Positions 7,885 to 16,074 of a stretch of DNA of 17,904 nt are shown one piece after another. This DNA comes from Candidatus Kapaibacterium sp. (lineage in GTDB: Bacteria > Bacteroidota > Ignavibacteria > Kapaibacteriales > UBA961): positions 1 through 17,904 of the forward strand of contig JALRHN010000027.1 of NCBI GenBank assembly GCA_023259575.1, read 5' to 3'. The first letter of the stretch is position 1, and every line of letters starts with the position of its first letter. The notes under the pieces were generated by a model. It was not told the origin of the DNA and did no database searches. It saw only the letters and a list, made by a program, of their open reading frames with translations. The position numbers and the translations under genes are program-made.

Positions 7885-8808
7885 CTATTTGATCGGTTCA
7901 AGGGGTCTAAGAACAGAAATTCCAATACTACTTGCATTTCCAGACAAAAACATAGAAATCCTTTTATCTTTATAGACTCTTTTCTTTAAAGATGATGCAT
8001 GCATAAATAATGCACGGCCTTTCTCATCTTTAAAAATCATACCTGTATGAGAATAATCAAGTCCTGCCTTATTGGTAGCGATAGCAATAATATCACCAGT
8101 TTTTAATTTATCTTCTATCCCTTTTACTTGGTCTGTGGGTATATACCAATGTTCTTGGGCATTAATTCTATTTTCGATTTCTGCAATTTTGGGTATTAAA
8201 GTTGGATCTTTAACAAGTGCTGGATAATATTGAGGATTAGCAGACATAAAGCCAACATGTAGATTAAATCTTTTTCCTCCAAGTTCCTTCGTCATATCTT
8301 TAATAACTTCTTTTTTTACATTGTTCATTATCCATTCAGAAGTATAGTGTAATCGTGATGCATAGCCATCTAATTCTCCATCACGATATCTTGTAAAAGT
8401 AACTTGTTCAAGGAGTTTTGGAAATAAAGAGTCATTATCGAGATTTTTATTATCCTTTTCTATTTTAAGGAGTCTGCTGATATTTAAAGAGTTTTCAAAA
8501 AATGTAACACAGTCTAAACCAGCTAAATCGACTGTACATTGTTCGGATTCTTTTTCTAAAGTGCCACCTATATATGGAATACCAATTAAATTTTCTCCAA
8601 TTTTCCCCATACATTCACCAATAGGTAATTTATCTATACCATCTCTTCTTGCCCTGGCAATAAGATGATTAAACCTTTCTCCGGTACAAAGTTCATTGTC
8701 TATAGTATTATCTGCTACTTGTAATTGATTTCCAAGATGAATAGTCGGAGAAAAATTTATTACTATAAGAAAACTCAATAAGACTGTGTAAAATTTAGTT
8801 GAATTCAT
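7885..8808 (-). CDS. DUF1460 family protein, NlpC/P60-like peptidoglycan amidase
   Basis: DUF1460 proteins have an NlpC/P60-related cysteine-peptidase fold and are linked to cutting or recycling peptidoglycan stem peptides or the muramoyl-L-alanine amide. The 307-aa protein has an N-terminal signal peptide or anchor (hydrophobic 7-20). The nucleophile motif GLDCVTFFENSLNI places the catalytic cysteine at C100. KRFNLHVGFMSANP (179-192) and the histidine motif GLDYSHTGMIF with H254 follow, and FMHASS (268-273) near the end is also typical. Length and motif order are complete. It is the first gene of a minus-strand pair with the 210-aa anchored protein and diverges from the LCP gene, which supports a cell-wall role. 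Confidence 0.88.
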   Translation of the reverse strand: MNSTKFYTVLLSFLIVINFSPTIHLGNQLQVADNTIDNELCTGERFNHLIARARRDGIDKLPIGECMGKIGENLIGIPYIGGTLEKESEQCTVDLAGLDCVTFFENSLNISRLLKIEKDNKNLDNDSLFPKLLEQVTFTRYRDGELDGYASRLHYTSEWIMNNVKKEVIKDMTKELGGKRFNLHVGFMSANPQYYPALVKDPTLIPKIAEIENRINAQEHWYIPTDQVKGIEDKLKTGDIIAIATNKAGLDYSHTGMIFKDEKGRALFMHASSLKKRVYKDKRISMFLSGNASSIGISVLRPLEPIK

Positions 8809-9033
8809 ATGTATATACTTTTATTATTATTGATTTTAGGACATTTCATTTGTATTGCTTAAAATTGCAACCCGCTTATAAAACTGATTTTATATGTTTT
8901 AATTGTATTCTTACCCTTTAAAATATAATAGTTTCTCATATTATTAACTTTTTCACATAATAGGTAAAGTTAATTAGGGATTACATAAAATTGGATAGTA
9001 AACTTAAGCTCTACATGTGAATTTTAGCTATGT
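8809..9033. promoter_or_regulatory. divergent intergenic region with two inverted repeats
   Basis: This 225-nt region must hold promoters for the DUF1460 pair (leftward) and the LCP-mazG pair (rightward). It contains a perfect 7-bp hairpin TATAAAA-CTGA-TTTTATA (8877-8894) and a perfect 9-bp inverted repeat, ATTAACTTT (8943-8951) and AAAGTTAAT (8966-8974), separated by 14 nt. The second has the half-site geometry of a dimeric regulator binding site. I could not assign exact promoter elements on either strand. Confidence 0.4.
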
Positions 9034-10359
9034 ATGCCCATGAAAATAACAAAAAGAACCCGAATAGCCCTAATAGTTCTCATTACTATGCTTTTTGGAA
9101 TTATTGCATTTATTAAAACTAATGATCGAAATAATCAAGAAGTAACTGAAACTCTGGCAAATACAAAGCCTGCAAATAAAATTGAAAAAGCGCAGATTAT
9201 AAAAGAAGATTCTGATAAAATCTTAGCCCTTGCTGTTGATTCAATTCAAGAAGATCCAATATCATCTAATCTAGTAGATACAGTTATTGCTATTGCTGCA
9301 CAGCCAGGAGAACCTGGCTATACTGTGCAGCCTATCAAAGAGAAAATTGTAAAAACAAATGCGAAGAGAATTAATATTGCCTTGATAGGTGTTGATGCAA
9401 GGCTTGGCACTCTCTCTAAAAGGGCGGATGCAAATCATATATTGTCAATCATTCCGGATAGTGGAATTATAGAAATAATTTCTATTCCAAGAGATACTCC
9501 TGCTGAAGCTGGTATGCCAGATTCATCTGGGCAGAACAAATTGACGATAGTGTATGCCACAAGGGGTATCAGTGGTTATTTAAAAGAAGCTGCTAAAATT
9601 GCTAATCTCAATAAAATTGATTTTTACATTGAACTGGGTTTTTCTCAAGCAATGGGTATCATTGAATTGCTTGGTCATCGTGATAGTAAATCAACATTGC
9701 AGGTTTTACGATCTAGAAAAGGATTGGGTGGAGATGATTATCAACGTTGTTTTAATCAAGGACAATATATTAGACAAATGATATTAAAACATTTTGATAA
9801 AGCTAATGGATTATTGGGTGAAATTTTAATACGTGGAGGGTTGGCACTTGTTCATTCTAATTTATCTGCTGATAATGTTAAATATATTGTTTCAGAGCTT
9901 GGTAAAAAGGGCTTTCCCAAAAGCCCAGACTGCATTACAGTTAGGGTGCGTCCACAATTAATGCAGAAGTTTAAAGTCTACAATTTTGCTGATTCAGCTA
10001 CAGTAAAGCAATTAAAAACCAAGATAGAACGCTTCAATACCTTTATGTCAAAAAAGGATACATCCTATCGATCTTCTAAGCAAATTAATATATCTGATAA
10101 GCTTAATAATATTCTACTTACTGCAGCTGCCGATACAGCTAAAAGGCCTAAACAAGCTATTAATAAACTTCAGGCTTATTTTGATCAACATGCTTGGCTC
10201 CAGATTATGAATCAGCAAAGCAGGGAATCAATTAGATCCCGATTTGCCTCTATTTTATCTGTATCATATTGGAAATTAGGAAAGGGCGAGCAAGCTAAAA
10301 AAGTACTTGAAACAATTGAATTAGAAAAACAGTTGTTTAATGCTAGCCAGACAAATTAA
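9034..10359 (+). CDS. LytR-CpsA-Psr (LCP) domain protein
   Basis: LCP enzymes transfer undecaprenyl-linked glycopolymers onto peptidoglycan or other acceptors at the outer face of the inner membrane. The 441-aa protein has a short basic N-terminus and one membrane segment (11-28), then a linker to about residue 110. The LCP core runs from RINIALIGVDAR (112-123) through RADANHILSI (130-139), the signature IISIPRDT (148-155) and KIDFYIELGF (194-203) to the Arg/Asp-rich RSRKGLGGDDYQRC (226-239). R130, D132, R153, D154 and R238 fit the pyrophosphate-binding residues of the family. Residues about 350-430 form a helical C-terminal extension. ATG 9034 is used, but ATG 9040 is equally possible. mazG follows after 18 nt. 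In a Gram-negative host the acceptor polymer is unclear. Confidence 0.87.
   Translation: MPMKITKRTRIALIVLITMLFGIIAFIKTNDRNNQEVTETLANTKPANKIEKAQIIKEDSDKILALAVDSIQEDPISSNLVDTVIAIAAQPGEPGYTVQPIKEKIVKTNAKRINIALIGVDARLGTLSKRADANHILSIIPDSGIIEIISIPRDTPAEAGMPDSSGQNKLTIVYATRGISGYLKEAAKIANLNKIDFYIELGFSQAMGIIELLGHRDSKSTLQVLRSRKGLGGDDYQRCFNQGQYIRQMILKHFDKANGLLGEILIRGGLALVHSNLSADNVKYIVSELGKKGFPKSPDCITVRVRPQLMQKFKVYNFADSATVKQLKTKIERFNTFMSKKDTSYRSSKQINISDKLNNILLTAAADTAKRPKQAINKLQAYFDQHAWLQIMNQQSRESIRSRFASILSVSYWKLGKGEQAKKVLETIELEKQLFNASQTN
9295..9331 (+). repeat. strong hairpin inside the LCP coding sequence
   Basis: GCTGCACAG (9295-9303) pairs perfectly with CTGTGCAGC (9323-9331), and inside it CCAGG pairs with CCTGG around an AGAA loop, with five unpaired bases on the 3' side. 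The GC-rich hairpin stands out in AT-rich DNA. It lies in the codons for the linker AQPGEPGYTVQP between membrane anchor and catalytic domain. Confidence 0.6.
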
Positions 10360-10377
10360 TCAGTAAAAGGAATTGAT

Positions 10378-10725
10378 ATGGTAGAGAAATCACAACAATT
10401 AATTGATATCATTATAAGCTATGAACACTTGATTCAAGAATCATTTGCGAATTATCAGAATGCACATTTTCCTGCTAGAAACCCAGAGTTTTTCTGTTTG
10501 GAATTATGTGGAGAAGCCGGTGAATTGGCAAATTTAGAAAAGAAATTATGGAAGGGAAAAGATATACCAATGCAAGCAGTAAAAGAAGAAATTGCAGACG
10601 TATTTATTTGTATCCATAACTATGCAAATGCAAGGGGCATAAACTTAGCAGAAGCCGTTTCTGAAAAACTTAAGAAAATTGAAGAAAAACGTTCTGATCA
10701 TGAGCAATATGGAACAATTTATTAA
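10378..10725 (+). CDS. MazG-like nucleotide pyrophosphohydrolase
   Basis: MazG-like enzymes hydrolyse nucleoside triphosphates to monophosphate and pyrophosphate and are thought to clean the nucleotide pool. The 115-aa protein is a single all-alpha MazG domain. The metal-binding pairs are visible as ELCGEAGELAN (E46 and E49) and KEEIADVFICIHNYA (E71 and D74), which fits the EXXE...EXXD motif. KLKKIEEKR near the end is also usual for the family. It is about the normal length of a one-domain MazG and much shorter than the duplicated E. coli protein. The gene follows the LCP gene by 18 nt and is probably co-transcribed. The exact nucleotide substrate cannot be read from sequence. Confidence 0.88.
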   Translation: MVEKSQQLIDIIISYEHLIQESFANYQNAHFPARNPEFFCLELCGEAGELANLEKKLWKGKDIPMQAVKEEIADVFICIHNYANARGINLAEAVSEKLKKIEEKRSDHEQYGTIY

Positions 10726-10945
10726 TGTATATAACAAACATTATAGGATTTTTTTTGTGAATCCGATAAGACACTGTAACTACATTGAACTCAAACTGTC
10801 TTTAAAACTGATAAAAACCTATGATATTGAAACTTTTTAATACCTATTTATTTAAGTATTATTAAGTAAATTGCATTAATCTCTAAAAAACACTGATAAA
10901 GTTTATTATTACATTATTTCAATACAATTTTTCTAAGGAAAGAAA

Positions 10946-13102
10946 ATGAAACAATTGTTTCGATTTGCAGTAATTGCAATTGCTGCATGTACTTTGAATT
11001 TTCTTCAATTATCTGCTGACTCACCACGTATGGTAATTGTAGAAGAAGCAACAAATGCAAGTTGTGGTCCTTGTGCTCGCCAAAACCCAACATTTCAAGC
11101 ATATCTTGATCAGCCTGAAGTTAAGCAAGTAGCCATTCCAATCAAATATCAAGCTTGGTTTCCTGGCAAAGATATTATGAATGCAGCAGATACAAATTTC
11201 CATAATTCACGTGTTCGTTATTATGGCATTCAAAATATTGGAGTGCCATGTGCAGCAGTAAATGGTTCTATTTTGTCTAAATCAAGTGATAGCTATTATG
11301 ATGGCGCACCTTCTGATACAACAGCAATTAGTCAAGCTGTTGAGGCAATTAGAGGAACAACATCTCCTATTACAATTACTATTGAAGAGACCAGAAATGG
11401 TAATACAATGAATATTCAAGTAGTTGTAGCATCTTCACAAGCATTATCAGGTGCAAATAAATTACGCGTTGTCATCAATGAGCGCTTCCGTTATTATGCT
11501 AGTGCCGGTACAAATGGTGAAAAAGAATTCTATAATGTCGGTCGCAAAATGTTTCCAAATTTAGATGGTGAAGCATTAACAATTGCTGCTGGTACATCTA
11601 AGACATTCAATTACTCTTACACAATTCCTACAACTGGTCAATATGCTTTAGACCCAACAATGTTATATGTTGTTGCTTTTGTCCAAGACGAAGACTCTAA
11701 AGAAATTTTGCAAGCACGTAGCAATGCAAAGGAAGATGCAGTAGCAAATGTTTCTATTGAGCAACCATTCCTTTTAACTATACCTAGAAGTAGTAATCTT
11801 ACTAAAGAAGTTAAGATTGTAAATGAAGGTAACACACCTACAGAAGTAACAGTATCTATCGATAAAGATGCATATCCATTGCCAACAGGTTGGACAGCAA
11901 CAGTAGAGCCAAAAACAGTTACTGTTCCAGCTGGTGAATCAGTTGCAGTTAGCGTAACAGTTAATTCTCCGGCAGAAGCAGCTTATGCAGTTGTTGGTGT
12001 TAAAGCAGTAACTTCTTATGCTGATAAATTTAATCTTGCAGGTTTGAATGCTTTTGGTGTTTTGTCTGAAAATCCAAGAATTGTTACATATAGTGGTTTT
12101 ACTAATTTTGGCGTTACAAACTATAGTTCTGGATTAGCAACCGGTGTAAAAAAAGATGCAGTAGTAATTCCATATAATCCTGGTATCATTCAAGAATACA
12201 TGGACCAAATTGCTGGTGCAGATGTTCAAATCTTTCCAATTGGCCAAAATCCAGTAGAATATCCAGAATGGGCTGGTTCACCACTACCTTATATCAATGC
12301 TGCAATTGAAAATGGTAAAAAAGTTATGTTGATTGCTCCTAGAGCAATGAATTATGCTTTTGCTGATGTACAAGGTGATGCAAATGGTAATACTGTAGGT
12401 GCACAAGATTTCTTTTCTAATGCTGGCTTGGCTTATTCACAAACTAAAGTTCGCTTTAGTGGTAATACATTAAACACATTTACAGTTAAAGGTGTTGCTG
12501 GCGATCCAATAGGTAATAAGCTTAATAATAATGCTACAATTCAAGGCAATACTGCTGCAAGTATCAATAATACCAGTTATACATTATATACAGATGTATT
12601 TACTATTACAGATCCAACTATTGCAAAGCCTATCTTGTATTATGACAATGTAGCTGGTGATTTGGCTGGTGCACGTATGGAATTAAATAATACACGTATG
12701 GTATTTTTAACATTCGGATTAGAGTCATTAGGTGCAGCTACTGTTGCAAATGAAATTCTAAAGCGCTCTGTAGATTGGCTATTATCTGGTTCTGCTGCAT
12801 CTGTTGATGAAGAAATAGCAGAAGGTTTTAATGCAGATTTATCTATGTCTATTAGCCCAAATCCATTAACTGAATCAGGTACAATTACTTATACAGTTAA
12901 AGGTTTATCAAGTCAATTTGTTACTGTAAGTTTAGTAGATGGTCTTGGACGTGAAGTTGCACAATTAGCTTCGGGACAACAAATTCCTGGAACATATAAT
13001 GTAAACTTTGATGCTTCTCAAGTACCAGCTGGTGCTTATCGTATCATTACTCGTACAATGAATGGAAATGGTATTCAATTACCATTAATGATTGTACGAT
13101 AA
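10946..13102 (+). CDS. secreted Omp28-like protein with CGPC thioredoxin-like motif and T9SS type A sorting domain
   Basis: The 718-aa protein starts with a signal peptide (residues 1-24, LSA before cleavage). Residues about 28-120 look like an Omp28-related thioredoxin-like domain with C40-G-P-C43 and a likely cis-Pro at P101 (IGVPCAAVNG). C102 next to that proline is the only other cysteine of the mature protein. Immunoglobulin-like beta domains occupy about 125-360, including PTGWTATVEPKTVTVPAGE. Residues about 370-625 form an alpha/beta domain ending in RSVDWLLSG. The last 80 residues are a T9SS type A sorting domain (SISPNPLTESGTITYTV ... GAYRIITRT ... LPLMIVR), so the protein should cross the outer membrane and be released or surface-attached. 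A thiol-disulfide role is inferred. It is paralogous to the next gene and has its own terminator. Confidence 0.9.
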   Translation: MKQLFRFAVIAIAACTLNFLQLSADSPRMVIVEEATNASCGPCARQNPTFQAYLDQPEVKQVAIPIKYQAWFPGKDIMNAADTNFHNSRVRYYGIQNIGVPCAAVNGSILSKSSDSYYDGAPSDTTAISQAVEAIRGTTSPITITIEETRNGNTMNIQVVVASSQALSGANKLRVVINERFRYYASAGTNGEKEFYNVGRKMFPNLDGEALTIAAGTSKTFNYSYTIPTTGQYALDPTMLYVVAFVQDEDSKEILQARSNAKEDAVANVSIEQPFLLTIPRSSNLTKEVKIVNEGNTPTEVTVSIDKDAYPLPTGWTATVEPKTVTVPAGESVAVSVTVNSPAEAAYAVVGVKAVTSYADKFNLAGLNAFGVLSENPRIVTYSGFTNFGVTNYSSGLATGVKKDAVVIPYNPGIIQEYMDQIAGADVQIFPIGQNPVEYPEWAGSPLPYINAAIENGKKVMLIAPRAMNYAFADVQGDANGNTVGAQDFFSNAGLAYSQTKVRFSGNTLNTFTVKGVAGDPIGNKLNNNATIQGNTAASINNTSYTLYTDVFTITDPTIAKPILYYDNVAGDLAGARMELNNTRMVFLTFGLESLGAATVANEILKRSVDWLLSGSAASVDEEIAEGFNADLSMSISPNPLTESGTITYTVKGLSSQFVTVSLVDGLGREVAQLASGQQIPGTYNVNFDASQVPAGAYRIITRTMNGNGIQLPLMIVR

Positions 13103-13127
13103 TATTGGTTCAAACTTGAATTTTTAT

Positions 13128-13162
13128 TGGGATTACCTTGATTGGTAATCCCATTTTTTTTT
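13128..13162 (+). terminator. rho-independent terminator after the first Omp28-like gene
   Basis: TGGGATTACC (13128-13137) pairs perfectly with GGTAATCCCA (13144-13153) around a TTGATT loop, and a run of nine T follows. It lies 26 nt after the stop codon and separates the two tandem paralogues into distinct transcripts. Confidence 0.92.
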
Positions 13163-13167
13163 GTAGT

Positions 13168-13201
13168 TTGTTAATACTTATATAGTTCACAAATATTTTT
13201 G
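13168..13201 (+). promoter_or_regulatory. candidate Bacteroidota promoter for the second Omp28-like gene
   Basis: TTG (13168-13170) and TATTTTTG (13194-13201) fit the TTG/TAnnTTTG pattern but with a 23-nt spacer, slightly longer than usual. Since a terminator ends just upstream at 13162, a promoter must lie in this 50-nt interval. The implied transcript start is about 6 nt before the ATG, so translation may be nearly leaderless. Confidence 0.4.
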
Positions 13202-13213
13202 GAGAAATACAAT

Positions 13214-15424
13214 ATGAAAAGAGTTTTTACCCTTTTTATTTCAGTATGTGCATTGATAGTAATAAATGTTTTCAATGCAAATGCTCAAGCCCCAGTTAAA
13301 AGAGTTCTTTTAGAACAATATACTGGCGCATGGTGTGGATGGTGTGTAGATGGTAGTGTAGTAATGGAAGAATTACTTGAATTGTATCCCGACCAAATGA
13401 TTGGTGTTAAGATACATCAAGGTGATGGAATGGAAGTAAAAAATACAGTAGGAACAAAAACAGTTTCTATTATGGATACTTTGGGTTCTTTTATTGCTGG
13501 CTATCCAAATGGAACAATAGACAGAGTAATGTTCAAAGGACAAACAAAGGTTGGTGTAAGCAGAAATCTTTGGAAATCTTATGTAGAACAACAAATGGCA
13601 AAGCCAGCGGATGTTGATGTCCAAATCAAAAATGTCTCTTTTGATAAAGCTACAAGAAAAATTACTGCAGATTTAGAAGCAACATTTGTAAAAGCTGCAT
13701 CAGGTGATATTCGTGTAAATTTGATGGTTATAGAGGATAATGTTACTGGAACAGGCGCAGCTTATGACCAATCAAATTATATTAGTAATAATCCAAGTTT
13801 TGTTGGACATCCTTATTACAATAAACCCGCAAAAATTGAAGGCTATGAGCATAGATCTGTAGTTCGTTCTTTCTTAGGTGGTGTATGGGGAATGAAGGGA
13901 ATTATTCCTGCGGTAGCAGCAACAGCTACACCATATAAAACAACGTTTACTTATACTTTACCAGAAGGCTATAATGAAAATAATATAACTCTTGTTGGTG
14001 TAGTTCAAAAATATGGAACTGCCTCTACAGCAAAAGAAGTATTAAATGCAAATGAAGTAGGTTTAGTAAAATCTATAGCAAAAACAGAAACAGTTCTTCC
14101 TAATCCATATTTAAGTATAGCTAAAAATAATGAAGGAAATTCTGCTATTACAGTGAAAAATCTAAGCTCAGCTTCAGCTACTGTAAGATTAGAAATTGAT
14201 ACAGAAAATTCAATCATTCCAGAAGGCTGGTCAGCTTCATTAGAACCGTCAGAAGTTAAGTTAGATGCTGGTGGAAATGCTTCTGCAAGTGTAAAAATTA
14301 AAACAAATGACAAGCAAGGTTATGCTAAAGTAATGGTGAAAGCTATTACAGAAGGCGATAATGTATTTGCTAGAACAAGTAAAGGAATTGTTTATAATGT
14401 TACACCAGGCATGAAATATGCAATTTATGGCAAACATGAAAGGTTATCATTAAATTATGGACAATATCTAGCATATAAAGGGCAAGAATTTATTGACAAA
14501 ACAATAAATCTTCCTATTGACGCAGATTTAGCAAAAGCATATCCTCCTTCACAATTTGATTTAGCATTAGTTGCTGTAGATTTTGGTAGTAGAGGTTCTT
14601 TAGGTGGAGATGCAGAATTTATTAATTCTCTAAAAGCAATGCTTGATGCTGGTGGGAAAGTGATGATAGCATCTGGATTAGAATTGTATTTTGGATTACA
14701 ATCTTCAAGTGCTCAGTCTACAAAAGACTTTTTCCAAAAGACAATTGGTGTAAGTTTAAAGAATACACAACCAACTCAAAGATTTACTTCTGATGCACAA
14801 ACAGGTGCGATTACTGCAGTAAATCCTTTCGGATTTGCAGGTGTTACAGGTGATTATATTTCTGATGGAATTGATACTGAACTCAATAAAGATGTTGAGC
14901 CAGATATTATGCCATTCATCTATTATACAGATGCTATGAAATTAAGTACTGGTAGTACAGCTATTCCTATTTTCTCATTTGATGGTGACCCAACTAATAT
15001 CGGTGGCGTACGTTGGGAAAACGGTAATGCTCGTTTAGTTCTTTATACATTTGATATGGATGGTATGCAAAATCCAAATATCAGAGAAACTATTATGCGC
15101 AGAACAATTAACTGGTTGTTATTAGGTGCAATGGATGTTAAAGAGCAAGAAAATGAGCAATTATCTGTTAATGCAATGCCTAATCCATTCTCAACTCATA
15201 CTAAAGTTCAGTATACAGTAAAAGGAAATACTTCAGAAGTTGTTTCAATGAAAATGTATGATGTATACGGTAATGAAGTGTATAACACAGGGAATGTTCA
15301 CGCAGAGCCAGGAACTCATGCATATACTATTAATGCACAAGGCCTATCAACAGGTTCTTATAGATTAGTTATTACATCTCAAACAGGTAATGCTATTCAA
15401 ATGCCATTAATGATAGTAAAATAA
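13214..15424 (+). CDS. secreted Omp28-like protein with CGWC thioredoxin-like motif and T9SS type A sorting domain
   Basis: From the ATG at 13214 the protein has 736 aa. I prefer it to the in-frame TTG at 13199 because it begins directly with a signal peptide (MKRVFTLFIS ... NANA, cleavage after residue 24). The N-terminal domain has EQYTGAWCGWC with C41 and C44, the only cysteines of the mature protein, and a likely cis-Pro at P98 (AGYPNGTIDR), which fits an Omp28/thioredoxin-like fold. Immunoglobulin-like beta domains follow (IPEGWSASLEPSEVKLDAGG), then an alpha/beta domain ending RTINWLLLG. The C-terminal T9SS type A sorting domain (NAMPNPFSTHTKVQYTV ... QMPLMIVK) directs outer-membrane export. 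Architecture and ending match the preceding gene, so the pair arose by duplication. Substrate and partner are unknown. Confidence 0.9.
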   Translation: MKRVFTLFISVCALIVINVFNANAQAPVKRVLLEQYTGAWCGWCVDGSVVMEELLELYPDQMIGVKIHQGDGMEVKNTVGTKTVSIMDTLGSFIAGYPNGTIDRVMFKGQTKVGVSRNLWKSYVEQQMAKPADVDVQIKNVSFDKATRKITADLEATFVKAASGDIRVNLMVIEDNVTGTGAAYDQSNYISNNPSFVGHPYYNKPAKIEGYEHRSVVRSFLGGVWGMKGIIPAVAATATPYKTTFTYTLPEGYNENNITLVGVVQKYGTASTAKEVLNANEVGLVKSIAKTETVLPNPYLSIAKNNEGNSAITVKNLSSASATVRLEIDTENSIIPEGWSASLEPSEVKLDAGGNASASVKIKTNDKQGYAKVMVKAITEGDNVFARTSKGIVYNVTPGMKYAIYGKHERLSLNYGQYLAYKGQEFIDKTINLPIDADLAKAYPPSQFDLALVAVDFGSRGSLGGDAEFINSLKAMLDAGGKVMIASGLELYFGLQSSSAQSTKDFFQKTIGVSLKNTQPTQRFTSDAQTGAITAVNPFGFAGVTGDYISDGIDTELNKDVEPDIMPFIYYTDAMKLSTGSTAIPIFSFDGDPTNIGGVRWENGNARLVLYTFDMDGMQNPNIRETIMRRTINWLLLGAMDVKEQENEQLSVNAMPNPFSTHTKVQYTVKGNTSEVVSMKMYDVYGNEVYNTGNVHAEPGTHAYTINAQGLSTGSYRLVITSQTGNAIQMPLMIVK

Positions 15425-15453
15425 TGTTTGTTTAGAAACAAATTGTTAAGAAT

Positions 15454-15493
15454 AAGCCGATATTTTGAAAGAAATATCGGCTTTTCTTTTTTT
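15454..15493 (+). terminator. rho-independent terminator after the second Omp28-like gene
   Basis: AAGCCGATATTT (15454-15465) pairs with AAATATCGGCTT (15472-15483) around a six-base loop, and a T-rich tail follows to 15493. It starts 29 nt after the stop codon. A small TTTGTTT/AAACAAA palindrome (15426-15441) lies between. Confidence 0.92.
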
Positions 15494-15532
15494 AGATTTT
15501 GTAAAAAAAGTAAAGAATAGAAAGAGGTTTTG

Positions 15533-15582
15533 TATTTTTGCTTACAATCTTGAAAAAGGATTCAATTACACTTATTAATAAG
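15533..15582 (+). promoter_or_regulatory. candidate -7 element and palindrome upstream of nuoE
   Basis: TATTTTTG (15533-15540) matches the Bacteroidota -7 element TAnnTTTG, although no TTG lies at the expected -33 position. It would give a leader of about 45 nt. A perfect 12-bp palindrome CTTATTAATAAG (15571-15582) sits 8 nt before the nuoE ATG and could be an operator or chance in AT-rich DNA. Confidence 0.35.
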
Positions 15583-15590
15583 TATTTGAT

Positions 15591-16070
15591 ATGACACAAG
15601 AAATCAAATTTTCACAAGAAGAATTAGCCGAAATTGAACGTCTAAAAGCACAATATCCAGAATCTAAAGCAGCAATTATGCCTGTACTTTGGATGGCCCA
15701 ACATAAATTTGGTTGGTTATCAGAAGACGTTATGAGAGAAGTTGGAAATATTATGAATCTTCCATTTTCTCATGTAAAAGGTGTAGCAACCTTCTACACT
15801 ATGTATTTTAAAAAACCCATGGGAACATTACATGTTCAGGTATGTACAAATGTATCGTGCATGCTAAGAGGTGGAGAAGAAATATATCATCAATTGTGTG
15901 AGAAATATGGCATTGGACATAATGAAAGAACAGAAGATGGTAAGATATCACTAGAGGAAGTAGAATGTATGGGCGCATGCGGTGGTGCACCAATGATAGC
16001 AATAAATGAAGATTTTCATGAAAATGTTACTTTGAAAGATGTATTGACCTTAATTGAACGTGCAGCTTAA
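15591..16070 (+). CDS. nuoE: NADH-quinone oxidoreductase subunit E, [2Fe-2S] thioredoxin-like protein
   Basis: NuoE is the 24-kDa peripheral-arm subunit of respiratory complex I, and the same fold serves in NAD-linked hydrogenases and formate dehydrogenases. The 159-aa protein has the N-terminal helical region (PVLWMAQHKFGWLSEDV, 31-47; VKGVATFYTMY, 62-72) and the thioredoxin-like ferredoxin domain. The four cluster ligands are C85 and C90 (CTNVSC) and C126 and C130 (CMGAC), the standard CX4C...CX3C set. The length is typical. Unusually, no nuoF or other complex I gene follows; the next genes are a rhomboid-like protein and zapA, spaced 4 and 29 nt apart, so nuoE seems to head an unrelated operon. 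Partners must be encoded elsewhere. Confidence 0.94.
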   Translation: MTQEIKFSQEELAEIERLKAQYPESKAAIMPVLWMAQHKFGWLSEDVMREVGNIMNLPFSHVKGVATFYTMYFKKPMGTLHVQVCTNVSCMLRGGEEIYHQLCEKYGIGHNERTEDGKISLEEVECMGACGGAPMIAINEDFHENVTLKDVLTLIERAA

Positions 16071-16074
16071 TCTT

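Noticed and set aside
10746..10765. GGATT/AATCC inverted repeat after mazG as a terminator
   Set aside because: The stem is only 5 bp with a T-rich loop and no T-run after it.
13199..13213. TTG start extending the second Omp28-like protein by five residues
   Set aside because: The extension puts MEKYN before a normal signal peptide and overlaps the likely promoter; the ATG at 13214 is better.
16054..16074. TTG start for the rhomboid-like protein inside nuoE
   Set aside because: The ATG 4 nt after the nuoE stop gives a natural start, and the extra seven residues have no support.
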